A DNA stretch of 42,657 nucleotides from CAZADA01 sp964636945. GTDB lineage: Bacteria > Pseudomonadota > Alphaproteobacteria > Caulobacterales > Maricaulaceae. The notes under the pieces are model-generated. The model was given only the letters and a program-made list of their open reading frames with translations, had not been told where the DNA came from and did no database searches. This document shows positions 16,369 through 25,152 of this stretch, piece by piece; the first letter of the stretch is position 1; each line of letters starts with the position of its first letter. The translations under genes and the position numbers were made by a program. Location: assembly GCA_964636945.1 (NCBI GenBank), contig CAZWVH010000021.1, positions 1-42,657 of the forward strand. The letters run 5' to 3'.

Positions 16369-19071
16369 TCATTCAGACAAAATTCGCGCACTCTGTGCGG
16401 CTGTACTCCGGTCATAATCCAAGATCGGCCCCAGCCACCGCTCAGCCGTGGCCATATCCCATCCTTTGCGCGCAGCATAGTCTTCCACTTGATCGCGCTG
16501 AATTTTACCGACTGCAAAGTAGTGACTGGCGGGATGCGCAAAATAAAGCCCGGATACGCTGGCCGGCGGCGTCATGGCAAAGCTCTCAGTGAGCTTAACC
16601 CCGGCGTGTTCGGATGCATTCAGCAGACGGAATATCGTATCCTTCTCGGTGTGGTCCGGCTGAGCAGGATAACCCGGCGCGGGGCGAATACCGCGATATT
16701 TTTCAGCAATCAGCGCCGCATTGTCCCACTTCTCACGACTTGCGTATCCCCAAATTTGCTTGCGCACTTTTTGATGCAGATACTCCGCAAATGCTTCAGC
16801 GAACCGATCGGCCAAAGCTTTGACCATGATGGCCGAATAGTCGTCGTTAGCGTGTTCGAACGCCTTAGAGCGTTCCGTTTCGCCATGACCAGCCGTGACA
16901 CAGAACGCGCCGACATAATCCCCGACCCCGCTGTTCATGGGCGCCACAAAGTCGGCGAGCGCTAAATTGGGCTTGCCCGTGTCCTTTGCCATTTGCTGGC
17001 GCAAGGTGTGTAGCCGGGCGAGCTCTTGATCTCGGTTTTCATCTTCCCAAAGAACAATATCGTCGCCATCGGCATTGGCGGGCCACACCCCGACCACGCC
17101 TTTGGGTGTGAGCCACCCCTCAGCCACCATATGGTCAAGCATGGCCCGACCGTCCGCATACAGACTGCGCGCCGCTTCGCCCACCTTGTGGTCATCAAGG
17201 ATCGCGGGAAAGCGGCCAGCCAAATCCCAAGACATGAAAAACGGCGTCCAATCGATGTACTCGCGTAAGGTCGCAAGGTCTGTTTCCACCGGCGTGACGC
17301 CCAATCGAGCCGGTGTTTCCGGCGTGTGGTCGGCCCATTTGCCGTCGAACCGATTGAGGCGCGTGTCGCGCAAGCTGAGGCGCGTTTTGCTGGCTGTCCC
17401 GCGCGCCCGGCTTTCGCGCAACCGGATGTAGTCCCCACGCACTTCGGCGACAAAATCATCGCGTTCCGCTTCGGACAGCAAATTGGAGACGACCCCCACC
17501 GCCCGGCTGGCGTCGGTGACATGAACGGTGGGGCCTTTGGCGTAAGCCGGCTCGATCTTCACGGCCGTGTGCGCCCGGCTTGTGGTGGCGCCGCCAATCA
17601 GCAAGGGCGTGGTCATGCCCAAACGCTCCATCTCTGACGCGACGAACACCATTTCATCGAGGCTCGGTGTAATCAAACCTGACAGACCAATAATATCCAC
17701 TTGTTGGTCGCGGGCAGTTTGCAGAATTTTTTCAGCCGGCACCATTACGCCTAAGTCAATGACATCGTAATTATTGCACCCCAGCACCACACCAACAATG
17801 TTCTTGCCAATGTCATGGACATCGCCCTTAACCGTGGCCATCAACACTTTGCCGTTGGAGTGATGCGTCAGCCCCAATTCTTCCTTTTCCTTTTCCATGT
17901 AAGGAATCAAATACGCCACAGCTTGTTTCATGACGCGCGCTGATTTAACCACTTGGGGCAGGAACATCTTGCCAGCGCCGAACAAATCACCCACCACATT
18001 CATGCCAGCCATGAGCGGGCCTTCAATCACGTGCAGCGGGCGTTTAGCGGTTGCGCGCGCCTCTTCCACATCCTCGGTGATGAACTCGGTAATGCCATGG
18101 ATGAGGGCGTGCTTGAGCCGGGCATTGACGTCGTCCTCGCGCCATTTCAGATCTTTGCCGGGACCTGTTGCCCCCTTTTGACCGCGATACTGATCGGCGA
18201 TCTCCAACAGCACCTCAGTGGGCGGCTTGTTGTTATCTTTAGACTGACGATTGAGGATCACATCCTCAACCGGATCGCGCAGTTCGCTCGGGATATCGTC
18301 ATAAATGTCGAGCTGGCCGGCATTGACAATGCCCATATCCATTCCTGCGCGAATGGCGTGATACAGGAACACCGAGTGCATGGCGCGACGCACTGGCTCA
18401 TTGCCGCGGAACGAAAACGAAATGTTGGACACCCCGCCTGAGACGTGACAATGCGGCAGCGTCTGTTTGATCTCGCGCGTCGCCTCGATAAAGTCGACTG
18501 CATAATTGTCATGATCTTCAATGCCGGTGGCGACAGCGAATATATTGGGGTCGAAAATGATATCTTCAGGGGGAAACCCGACCTTCTCGGTGAGGATTTT
18601 ATAGGCGCGCGTGCAGATCTCAACTTTGCGTTCCTTGGTGTCGGCCTGGCCCGTTTCATCGAACGCCATCACAACGACTGCAGCGCCATAGGCCAAACAC
18701 TCGCGGGCCTGCTCGATAAACTGTGCTTCGCCTTCCTTCAGCGAGATCGAGTTGACCACCGATTTGCCCTGGACGCATTTCAGACCTGCCTCAATCACCT
18801 CCCATTTGGATGAATCGATCATCACCGGGACACGGGCAATATCGGGTTCGGCGGCGATGAGATTGAGAAATTTGGTCATCGCCTCAACGCCGTCCAACAT
18901 GCCCTCATCCATGTTGACGTCGATGATCTGCGCGCCGCTCTCCACTTGCTGACGCGCGACATCGACCGCTGTCGCATAATCGCCCGCTTGGATCAGCTTA
19001 CGGAATTGTGCTGAGCCGGTGACGTTTGTCCGCTCACCGATATTGACGAATGTGGCAGTGGTTTGGGTCAT
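16369..19071 (-). CDS. metH: Methionine synthase, folate/cobalamin/activation part (split MetH)
   Basis: A 900-residue protein carrying the second to fourth modules of cobalamin-dependent methionine synthase. These are the pterin-binding domain starting at FVNIGERTNVTGS (residue 8), the B12-binding domain with the axial-ligand motif DVHDIG (417-422, His419), and the C-terminal AdoMet-dependent activation domain with RGIRPAPGYPAQPDH. The homocysteine-binding module is encoded separately at 20483-21538, so the enzyme works as two chains. The ATG at 19071 overlaps the stop codon of the DUF4259 gene as ATGA, which implies coupled translation. A frame extending 42 bases further upstream is ignored. 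It is the last gene of the methionine operon. Product: methionine and tetrahydrofolate from homocysteine and methyl-folate. Confidence 0.97.
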   Translation of the reverse strand: MTQTTATFVNIGERTNVTGSAQFRKLIQAGDYATAVDVARQQVESGAQIIDVNMDEGMLDGVEAMTKFLNLIAAEPDIARVPVMIDSSKWEVIEAGLKCVQGKSVVNSISLKEGEAQFIEQARECLAYGAAVVVMAFDETGQADTKERKVEICTRAYKILTEKVGFPPEDIIFDPNIFAVATGIEDHDNYAVDFIEATREIKQTLPHCHVSGGVSNISFSFRGNEPVRRAMHSVFLYHAIRAGMDMGIVNAGQLDIYDDIPSELRDPVEDVILNRQSKDNNKPPTEVLLEIADQYRGQKGATGPGKDLKWREDDVNARLKHALIHGITEFITEDVEEARATAKRPLHVIEGPLMAGMNVVGDLFGAGKMFLPQVVKSARVMKQAVAYLIPYMEKEKEELGLTHHSNGKVLMATVKGDVHDIGKNIVGVVLGCNNYDVIDLGVMVPAEKILQTARDQQVDIIGLSGLITPSLDEMVFVASEMERLGMTTPLLIGGATTSRAHTAVKIEPAYAKGPTVHVTDASRAVGVVSNLLSEAERDDFVAEVRGDYIRLRESRARGTASKTRLSLRDTRLNRFDGKWADHTPETPARLGVTPVETDLATLREYIDWTPFFMSWDLAGRFPAILDDHKVGEAARSLYADGRAMLDHMVAEGWLTPKGVVGVWPANADGDDIVLWEDENRDQELARLHTLRQQMAKDTGKPNLALADFVAPMNSGVGDYVGAFCVTAGHGETERSKAFEHANDDYSAIMVKALADRFAEAFAEYLHQKVRKQIWGYASREKWDNAALIAEKYRGIRPAPGYPAQPDHTEKDTIFRLLNASEHAGVKLTESFAMTPPASVSGLYFAHPASHYFAVGKIQRDQVEDYAARKGWDMATAERWLGPILDYDRSTAAQSARILSE

Positions 19072-19490
19072 TTTGGCAGTCTCACGATGAGGTCCTCGAC
19101 TGAACTCTTCCAATCTTCAAAGTATTCTGTCGCCAGCCACGACTGATAGAGTTCACTATTCTCGAGAAGGACTTTTCGAAGCGCCTTGTCTGCATCATGC
19201 AACACTTCGAACGGAGCCGGCGGCAACCTAAACACAGTCCAGCGGGGCCAAAGAAAGCGGATGTCCGTTTCAATAGAACGACGTATCCTGTACCGACCGA
19301 GCTTGGATAGCGTTAAAGCAACTGCCGCCACGACATCGCAGCCTTGAATTTCATTTATTCTATCGTGTTCCTGGTTAAGAACTTCGTAGATTGCTTCTCG
19401 TGCGGGGAGCCATGATTTGCAGCGCACGACTTCCTGTATCATTTCCGCGCCCATGTCGTTCTCGAATGGACCAACGCCAGAGTACCCCAC
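19068..19490 (-). CDS. DUF4259-like protein, unknown function
   Basis: This 140-residue protein begins MGYSGVGPFENDMGAEMI, which is the signature start of DUF4259 proteins (usually GxGPFEND followed by an acidic helix). The rest is mainly helical with a basic, tryptophan-containing middle. No function is established for the family, although members are often scattered singly in genomes. It starts at a GTG whose G is shared with the stop codon of the preceding oxidase-like gene. Its own TGA overlaps the metH ATG. It is therefore locked between two genes by overlaps, inside the interval that splits metH. Confidence 0.78.
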   Translation of the reverse strand: MGYSGVGPFENDMGAEMIQEVVRCKSWLPAREAIYEVLNQEHDRINEIQGCDVVAAVALTLSKLGRYRIRRSIETDIRFLWPRWTVFRLPPAPFEVLHDADKALRKVLLENSELYQSWLATEYFEDWKSSVEDLIVRLPK

Positions 19491-20059
19491 TACCGACCCC
19501 CGCCGCGCACCAATCCGGGCAAACCATCAATGCTTTGGGCGTTGTTGGTGTAAAAGCGATCTTTGACCCCTTCCTCGCCTATGGTTTCGTAGCGATGCGC
19601 GCGGGTGCGCCTAAGCTGATCGCGCTCGCCCTTGAAGTCGTATAACGGCACGCCCCAGCCGCAGCTATCCTGAATGCGCGTAAGGTTTACCGTGATCACG
19701 CCGCGCATTTTGGGAATGTCAGGGAACAGAGCTTTAAGGCGCCCGAACTCGGTATGATTGAAGTCATACGCGGTCCCGCGTCCATAAAGCCGCAGAATGT
19801 TGGCCGGGCCTTCAAACGCGCAGAACATGATCGTGATCCGGCCGTTTTCGGTGACATGGGCGTGAGTTTCAATGCCCGAACCGCCCAGATCGGCGTAAGC
19901 CACTGTCAGATCATCAATGATCGCCAAGCTGTCATAGCCCTTGGGCGACACGTTCACATGTCCCTCGCCCGACAAGGGCGCGGTGGCGACAAAGAACATT
20001 TTCTGATTGCGGATGAACTCCACCAACCGATCATCCAATTTTTCGTAGGTCTTGCCCAT
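19490..20059 (-). CDS. Pyridoxamine 5'-phosphate oxidase-like flavin-binding protein
   Basis: A 189-residue protein with the split-barrel fold of the PNPOx-like family. The N-terminal half has the strand pattern MFFVATAPLSGEGHVNVSPKG (residues 21-41), and ITIMFCAFEGPANILRLYGRG (near 95-115) forms the barrel. Members bind FMN, F420 or haem and reduce diverse substrates; this subgroup is annotated only as PNPOx family. It is unlikely to be PdxH itself because the PdxH C-terminal signature is absent. It lies six bases downstream of the PIN-like gene's stop codon and touches the DUF4259 gene. Why it sits in the methionine operon is not known. Confidence 0.85.
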   Translation of the reverse strand: MGKTYEKLDDRLVEFIRNQKMFFVATAPLSGEGHVNVSPKGYDSLAIIDDLTVAYADLGGSGIETHAHVTENGRITIMFCAFEGPANILRLYGRGTAYDFNHTEFGRLKALFPDIPKMRGVITVNLTRIQDSCGWGVPLYDFKGERDQLRRTRAHRYETIGEEGVKDRFYTNNAQSIDGLPGLVRGGGR

Positions 20060-20065
20060 AGCTGG

Positions 20066-20476
20066 TTATCCCAATTGCGCCACTCTGACGTCGGTGTGTT
20101 GAAAGTCGTCGCCCTTGAATAAGAGCGGCGCGTCAAAAGTCTTCGCGAGCGCATAAGAAAAACAGTCGCCGAAATCGAGGGCGGCGGGCTCAATCACCCG
20201 CCCTTTGCCATACCGTTCAAACCCGATTTGCACCCAATGCAGCATTCTCTCTGTCCAGTCCTGGAATACGATGCCCGCCGCGTTCAGCAAATCATGGACT
20301 TTGGTCACTAAGCCCAAGCCAATGCGCCGCCAGGCCGCGGCGTGCGCCTCAACCGCGCTGGGCGACGCAATTGCCAAAGCTTGTGCGTCCGCAAGACCAA
20401 GTTCAATTCGCGACTTTTGGGGTTGGTGCAAAAGAATTAGGCCTTCTAGAATGTCAGAACAAAATACAAACACCAA
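20066..20476 (-). CDS. VapC-like PIN-domain protein, orphan
   Basis: A 136-residue protein whose C-terminal half is unmistakably VapC/PIN-like: FERYGKGR, then ALDFGDCFSYALAK (Asp101, Asp104) and LLFKGDDFQHTDV (Asp123/Asp124). Glu43 sits at the expected second acidic position. The N-terminus is atypical. Toxins normally start with Val-x-Asp-Thr-Ser, while here the only nearby Asp (Asp8, in CSDILE) is one position out of register. VapC proteins are RNases held in check by a VapB antitoxin encoded just upstream, but here the upstream gene ends six bases away and is metH, so there is no room for vapB. The start is TTG at 20476 or GTG at 20473. It may be a domesticated or inactive PIN protein. Confidence 0.75.
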   Translation of the reverse strand: MVFVFCSDILEGLILLHQPQKSRIELGLADAQALAIASPSAVEAHAAAWRRIGLGLVTKVHDLLNAAGIVFQDWTERMLHWVQIGFERYGKGRVIEPAALDFGDCFSYALAKTFDAPLLFKGDDFQHTDVRVAQLG

Positions 20477-20482
20477 ACCGGC

Positions 20483-21538
20483 TCACCCTGCCAATTCGAA
20501 CGGCTCTAGACCCGACAACCGCATGGCGTGTGAGGGGCTAGGAATGGGCCGCGGTTTGACGCCGGCCGCAGCCTCGGCAATGGCGCGAATATGATCAGGC
20601 GTGGTGCCGCAGCACCCGCCGACCAGATTGACCAGTCCATCGCGCGCCCAGGCGCCCAAGTGTTCGGACGTTGTTGCCGGTGTTTCGTCGTATTCGCCAA
20701 AGGCGTTGGGCAGGCCGGCATTGGGATAGGCCGCCACCAGCGTGTCAGCGACCTTCGACAGCGCGACCACATATTGGCGCAATTCTTCCGCGCCCAAAGC
20801 GCAGTTAAGCCCAACCGCCCAAGGTCTGGCGTGGCGCACTGAATGCCAGAACGCTTCCGTGGTTTGGCCTGACAGCGTGCGCCCTGAAGCGTCGGTAATG
20901 GTGCCCGAGATCCAGATTGGGATGTCCTCGCCGGTCTCGGCGCGCAAATCCAGCAGCGCCTTGATCGCCGCCTTGGCGTTGAGCGTGTCGAAAACGGTCT
21001 CAATGACGAAGATATCGACATACTCGGCCATGGCCGCGGCTTGATCCTTGTAGGCGGAGTACAATTGGTCGAATGACACGGCCCGGAAGCCTGGATCATT
21101 GACGTCGGGCGAGATGGAGAGCGTGGCGTTGGTCGGTCCTATGGAGCCGACCACAAAGCGCGGCCGGTCAGGTGTCGAGGCGGCGTCGGCGGCCTCACGC
21201 GCAATGCGCGCGCCTTCGCGAGCAATTTCCGGCGCCAGGTGCTGGAGCATGTAATCTGACTGCGCGATCGAGGTGGCCGAAAATGTGTTGGTTTGAGTAA
21301 TGTCTGCGCCCGCGCACAAATATTGGGCGTGAATCTCGGCAATCACGTCGGGTTTGGTGAGGTTAAGCAGATCGTTATTGCCCTTAAGCGCAATGGCGTG
21401 TTCGGCAAAGCGCGCACCACGAAATTGCTCTTCGGTGAGCTGCAAGCGCTGGATTTCAGTGCCCCAACCGCCATCCAGAACGAGAATGCGTTCTTTGGCC
21501 AAGGCGTTGAGGGCGTCAGTGCGATCAGTGCGCGTCAT
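20483..21538 (-). CDS. metH: Methionine synthase homocysteine-binding subunit (split MetH N-terminal module)
   Basis: This 351-residue protein is a complete homocysteine S-methyltransferase barrel. It begins ILVLDGGWGTEIQ (residues 18-30) and holds the three zinc cysteines in their usual places: Cys246 (GLNCALG) and Cys309-Cys310 (GGCCGT). Zinc activates homocysteine thiolate for methyl transfer from cobalamin. It corresponds to the first quarter of single-chain MetH. The other three modules are encoded at 16369-19071 in the same operon, and three unrelated genes lie between. It starts ten bases after metF ends. The split form is known in some alphaproteobacteria. Confidence 0.96.
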   Translation of the reverse strand: MTRTDRTDALNALAKERILVLDGGWGTEIQRLQLTEEQFRGARFAEHAIALKGNNDLLNLTKPDVIAEIHAQYLCAGADITQTNTFSATSIAQSDYMLQHLAPEIAREGARIAREAADAASTPDRPRFVVGSIGPTNATLSISPDVNDPGFRAVSFDQLYSAYKDQAAAMAEYVDIFVIETVFDTLNAKAAIKALLDLRAETGEDIPIWISGTITDASGRTLSGQTTEAFWHSVRHARPWAVGLNCALGAEELRQYVVALSKVADTLVAAYPNAGLPNAFGEYDETPATTSEHLGAWARDGLVNLVGGCCGTTPDHIRAIAEAAAGVKPRPIPSPSHAMRLSGLEPFELAG

Positions 21539-21548
21539 TGCTCTTCCC

Positions 21549-22415
21549 TTATGCCGCGTGGGCTTTGGCGGCGCCCGCCAGGCCCAAGAGCCGGCAGGTG
21601 GCCACAGCCAATCCGGCTCGGTTCAACGTGTAAAAGTGGAAATGCTCCACCCCGCCATCGGCGAGTTTGGCGCAGAGCTCGGCCGCGCACTGGGCGGTGA
21701 GCATATCGCGGCTCTCCTGGTCGTCGTCCAATCCGTCAAAGCGATCGGCCAGCCATTGCGGGATCGTCGCGTGGCACAACCCCGCCATTCGCTTGAGACC
21801 CTTAAAGTTCGACTGAAGCATGACGCCAGGACAAATCGGAATGGTGATCCCTGCCGATCGAGCGCGATCCACAAATCGAAAATAGGTCTCCGGCTCAAAG
21901 AAGAACTGGGTGATCGCGCGTGTGGCGCCCGCATCGATCTTACGCTTGAGCAGATCAATGTCGGCGTCGAAGCTGGCGCTTTCAGGGTGTTTTTCGGGAT
22001 AGCAGCCCACCGAGATTTCAAAGTCTCCAATGGCTTTGATGCCGGCGGACAAATCGGCGGCATTTTCATACCCTCCCGGGTGGGGTTGGTAGCGCTCGCC
22101 AATGCCTTCAGGCGGATCGCCGCGCAGCGCCACAATGTGGCGCACGCCCGCATCCCAATAGTCTGAGATAACGGCGTCGATTTCGTCTCGGGTTGCACAC
22201 ACGCAAGTGAGATGTGCAGCCGCAGCGAGCGGGGTTTCATCCACGATCCGCTTCACAGTCTTGTGTGTGCGTTCGCGCGTTGAGCCGCCCGCGCCATAGG
22301 TCACCGACACAAACCGCGGACGCACCGGCGTCAAGCGCTGGACGGAGTCCCAAAGCCGGGCCTCCATCTCCTCGGATTTGGGCGGAAAGAATTCGAACGA
22401 CACAGAGCGAGTCAT
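21549..22415 (-). CDS. metF: Methylenetetrahydrofolate reductase
   Basis: A 288-residue TIM-barrel flavoprotein with the family start VSFEFFPPKSEEME and the downstream blocks VSVTYGAGGSTR, VALRGDPP and ITQFFFEPETYFRF. It reduces 5,10-methylene-tetrahydrofolate to 5-methyl-tetrahydrofolate, the methyl donor used by the MetH pair encoded just downstream. The ATG at 22415 overlaps the stop codon of the regulator gene as ATGA, so translation is probably coupled. The length is normal for bacterial MetF. Confidence 0.97.
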   Translation of the reverse strand: MTRSVSFEFFPPKSEEMEARLWDSVQRLTPVRPRFVSVTYGAGGSTRERTHKTVKRIVDETPLAAAAHLTCVCATRDEIDAVISDYWDAGVRHIVALRGDPPEGIGERYQPHPGGYENAADLSAGIKAIGDFEISVGCYPEKHPESASFDADIDLLKRKIDAGATRAITQFFFEPETYFRFVDRARSAGITIPICPGVMLQSNFKGLKRMAGLCHATIPQWLADRFDGLDDDQESRDMLTAQCAAELCAKLADGGVEHFHFYTLNRAGLAVATCRLLGLAGAAKAHAA

Positions 22416-23413
22416 GCGGCGGTTTCCTTTAATGGTGCGGTATCAACGGCTCGACGGGCGGTCCATATTTTCACGGTGAGGCCTTGCTGATTATTGACGC
22501 GATCGTCCTTGGCCAAATCTGCCTTGCGTGGGATCAGTTCGTGTGTGGCTTCCAAGGATAATCCGGCCGCCTGCAACCAGGCCGTCACTTCGCCGTCATC
22601 GAAACCCAGGCGGCGGTGAGCGTGGTGCTCACGCAAGAATTCGAATTCGTGTCGCGCAAAATCCACGAGCAACAACCGTCCGCCTGGCTTGATCAATCGG
22701 GTTGCTTCTGCGAGCGCGCGTCCAGGGTCGTCTAAATAGTGCAGGACTTGATGTATCACTACCAAATCAGCGCACTGAGGCGTGAGTGGCAGCGCATAAA
22801 GATCGCCATGACGCACAGAGGCGTTGGCCACACCCGCCCGTTCCAAATTGGTGCGCGCAATCGTCAACATTTCGTGGGACAGATCCACACCGATTGCACG
22901 ACGTGCGCGCGGCGCCAAGACCTCCAACATGCGTCCTGTTCCCGTGCCGATATCGATCAGCAAGTCAATCTTGAGGTCACCCACAGCGGCTACCATCGCC
23001 GCTTCCACCTCGGTGTCGCCGGTGTGCAACGCCCGTATGCGATCCCAGTCCTGCGCCACAGTGCGAAAATATGATGTTGCGGCGCGAGCGCGCGCGACCT
23101 TGATTTCCGCCAATCTCTCGCTGTCACGGACACACTTGGCGTCGTCTAGGGGAATGGAATCGATGGCGGTGTGCACAAGGCTCGACCCGATGGCTTCTTC
23201 CGCCAGCCGGTAGAAAACCCATGTGCCCTCGGGCAAACGCTCAATCAAGCCGGCCTCAAGCAGCAATTTTAAATGTCGACTGACGCGCGGCTGGCTTTGG
23301 CCCAAGACTTGAACCAACTCACTCACTGTGAGTTCTCCCTGAGCCAACAGCCGAACCATACGCAAACGCGTTGACTCGCCAATGGCGCGAAGCGCGGTCA
23401 CCACATGATCCAT
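22412..23413 (-). CDS. ArsR-family regulator fused to a SAM-dependent methyltransferase domain
   Basis: A 333-residue two-domain protein. Residues 1-95 form a winged helix of the ArsR/SmtB type (LTVSELVQVLGQSQPRVSRHLKLL). Residues about 130-300 form a class I methyltransferase fold with the SAM-binding loop LLIDIGTGTGRMLEV and the later motif LVVIHQVLHYLDDP. No metal-binding cysteine pair is seen in the DNA-binding part. Fusions of this kind head metF/metH operons in alphaproteobacteria and are thought to sense SAM or S-adenosylhomocysteine (SahR-like control); that is inference here. GGAGG lies just before the ATG at 23413. A palindrome 21 bases upstream is a likely autoregulatory operator. 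Confidence 0.92.
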   Translation of the reverse strand: MDHVVTALRAIGESTRLRMVRLLAQGELTVSELVQVLGQSQPRVSRHLKLLLEAGLIERLPEGTWVFYRLAEEAIGSSLVHTAIDSIPLDDAKCVRDSERLAEIKVARARAATSYFRTVAQDWDRIRALHTGDTEVEAAMVAAVGDLKIDLLIDIGTGTGRMLEVLAPRARRAIGVDLSHEMLTIARTNLERAGVANASVRHGDLYALPLTPQCADLVVIHQVLHYLDDPGRALAEATRLIKPGGRLLLVDFARHEFEFLREHHAHRRLGFDDGEVTAWLQAAGLSLEATHELIPRKADLAKDDRVNNQQGLTVKIWTARRAVDTAPLKETAA

Positions 23414-23433
23414 GCCACCTCCAACGATGACAT

Positions 23434-23449
23434 ATAAACATATCTTTAT
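23434..23449. promoter_or_regulatory. Palindromic operator candidate of the methionine operon
   Basis: ATAAACATATCTTTAT is a 16-base dyad with only one mismatched pair, lying 21 bases upstream of the regulator's start codon in an AT-rich patch. Its size and symmetry suit an ArsR-family dimer, and the adjacent gene encodes such a protein. A TTGCAA on the minus strand (23469-23474) could be the -35 element, in which case the dyad would overlap the -10 region and block transcription. Confidence 0.6.
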
Positions 23450-23623
23450 TCGCAGATGAAGATGTGTTGTTGCAATGCCGCACTAATTTGTTGTGCGCAG
23501 CAAATTTGTGGCGGGCGGCTCGAAATCTGTGACTAAATTGCTTACCTACTCGAATGCGTGGCCAGAATCGAATAACGCGCGATACTATAGAATTTGTATT
23601 GTAGGGATACTCAGGGGCGGATT

Positions 23624-24424
23624 ATGCGTTTCGCGAATTTGATCAGCGCGTGCTTGTCCGCGATCTTGCTTCTTTCCTGTGTTCAGACACAAGAAGCTGA
23701 CGAACCGCGACGCTCAAGACTGAGCATGGCGCTCGACCCGGACTTTAATTTCGAAAGCTTCGAAAAGCCGGAAGATCAAGTAGTCGCCGATCCATTTGAG
23801 CCGGTCAACCGCAAAATCTACGCGTTCAATAATCAACTTGATCGGTTTTTGCTCGAGCCCGTTTCGAAGGCTTATGCGGGTGTGTTGCCCAATCCCGCCC
23901 GTAATAGCGTGAGGGCGTTTATCGACAATTTGAAATCACCAGTTTGGTTTGCCAATGACGTGTTGCAGGGGGAATGGGATCGCGCTGGAACCACCGCAGG
24001 TCGGTTCGCGTTAAACTCCACTCTTGGCGTGGTGGGATTCTACGATTTTGCGGCCAACCACGCCAACATGAAGAAACATGACGAGGATTTCGGACAAACT
24101 TTGGGCGTTTGGGGCGTCGGCAACGGGCCCTACATCATGTTGCCCGTATTTGGTCCGTCGACCGCTCGAGACGCGCTCGGCCGGGTCGGCGACCGATTTA
24201 TCGACCCAATCAATTATGCCGAAGGTGGGGACGCCAACGAATTTTTGATTGGTCTGCGCTTGACCGACGTGGTGGACATTCGTGTCCGCACTGCGCCAGC
24301 CATCAACGCAACGCGCGATTCGGCCGACCCCTACGCTCAGGTCCGTTCACTCTATATACAAGCGCGAGAAGGTGTAGTGCGCAACGGTCGCAACGATTTC
24401 GAGGAACTTCCAGACTTCGAATGA
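23624..24424 (+). CDS. mlaA: MlaA (VacJ) family outer-membrane lipoprotein
   Basis: A 266-residue lipoprotein with a signal peptide ending in a lipobox LLSC (Cys19), then the MlaA domain: DPFEPVNRKIYAFNNQLDRFLLEPV, FIDNLKSPVWFANDVLQG and GRFALNSTLGVVGFYDFA. MlaA extracts misplaced phospholipids from the outer leaflet of the outer membrane and passes them to MlaC, encoded 50 bases downstream. The inner-membrane MlaFEDB complex is not in this window. The ATG at 23624 is preceded by AGGGGCGG; an earlier in-frame start would add an unlikely N-terminus. It is divergent from the methionine operon. Confidence 0.95.
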   Translation: MRFANLISACLSAILLLSCVQTQEADEPRRSRLSMALDPDFNFESFEKPEDQVVADPFEPVNRKIYAFNNQLDRFLLEPVSKAYAGVLPNPARNSVRAFIDNLKSPVWFANDVLQGEWDRAGTTAGRFALNSTLGVVGFYDFAANHANMKKHDEDFGQTLGVWGVGNGPYIMLPVFGPSTARDALGRVGDRFIDPINYAEGGDANEFLIGLRLTDVVDIRVRTAPAINATRDSADPYAQVRSLYIQAREGVVRNGRNDFEELPDFE

Positions 24425-24474
24425 GTTGACATGCTCGACGGTCAATCGAGTTACACATCGGGACGGAGAAGGAT

Positions 24475-25116
24475 ATGAGATTTTTGGCGGGCGTGTTCGC
24501 CCTGATCAGCGTGGTTACCGCGTCAGCGCCGGCGCACGCCGACGAAGCGGCGCAGCAATTTGTGGCTGAAAATGGCGCATTGGCGATTTCCATTTTGCGT
24601 GACGACTCACTGACGGTTCAGGACAAAAAACACCAGTTCCGCACGCTTGTGGAACGGGTTGTGGATGTGCCGCGCGTCACGAACTTTGTGTTGGGCCAGT
24701 ACGCTAATGTCGCGCGCAACAGGGCGTATGACACTCAAGACGCACTCGATGCCGACATTGAAGAGTTTTCTGAGGTCTTCAAAGATTACGCCATCGGCGT
24801 TTATGAGGCTCGACTGGGCGATTATGGCGGTGAGACCTTCGAAGTCATGGGCTCAACCAATCGCCGCGAGGACGACTTTATTGTCCATACATTGGTTTCA
24901 GGCGGCAATCAGGACCAGCCCTTAGAGGTGAATTGGCGCGTGCTTGAGCGCGGCGGCGAATTTCGCGTTGTGGATGTGGAAGTCTACGACGTGTGGCTGG
25001 CCATCAATCAGCGTGAAGAAATCGTGGGCATCATTCGCGAAGCCCAGGGCGATATCGACGCCGCCACGCGGGCGCTCGCAGAGTTGGTCACCAAGCGCGA
25101 AGGCGAATCGCTCTAA
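24475..25116 (+). CDS. mlaC: MlaC family periplasmic phospholipid-binding protein
   Basis: A 213-residue protein with a cleavable signal peptide (ending AHAD near residue 23) and an MlaC/Ttg2D domain containing VERVVDVPRVTNFVLGQYA, the central FKDYAIGVYEARLGDYGG segment, and the closing VDVEVYDVWLAINQREE strands. MlaC shuttles phospholipid between MlaA in the outer membrane and MlaFEDB in the inner membrane. GGAGAAGGAT precedes the ATG. Its pairing with mlaA and the terminator after it suggest a two-gene operon. Confidence 0.93.
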   Translation: MRFLAGVFALISVVTASAPAHADEAAQQFVAENGALAISILRDDSLTVQDKKHQFRTLVERVVDVPRVTNFVLGQYANVARNRAYDTQDALDADIEEFSEVFKDYAIGVYEARLGDYGGETFEVMGSTNRREDDFIVHTLVSGGNQDQPLEVNWRVLERGGEFRVVDVEVYDVWLAINQREEIVGIIREAQGDIDAATRALAELVTKREGESL

Positions 25117-25152
25117 GCGCGGCGTAAAGAGACGATCGAACTGAAAGCGGTC

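Noticed and set aside
23414..23623. SAM riboswitch upstream of the methionine operon
   Set aside because: No riboswitch-type conserved stems were recognised in the leader, which is only about 40-60 bases before the start codon; a palindrome for the adjacent ArsR-type regulator is the simpler reading.
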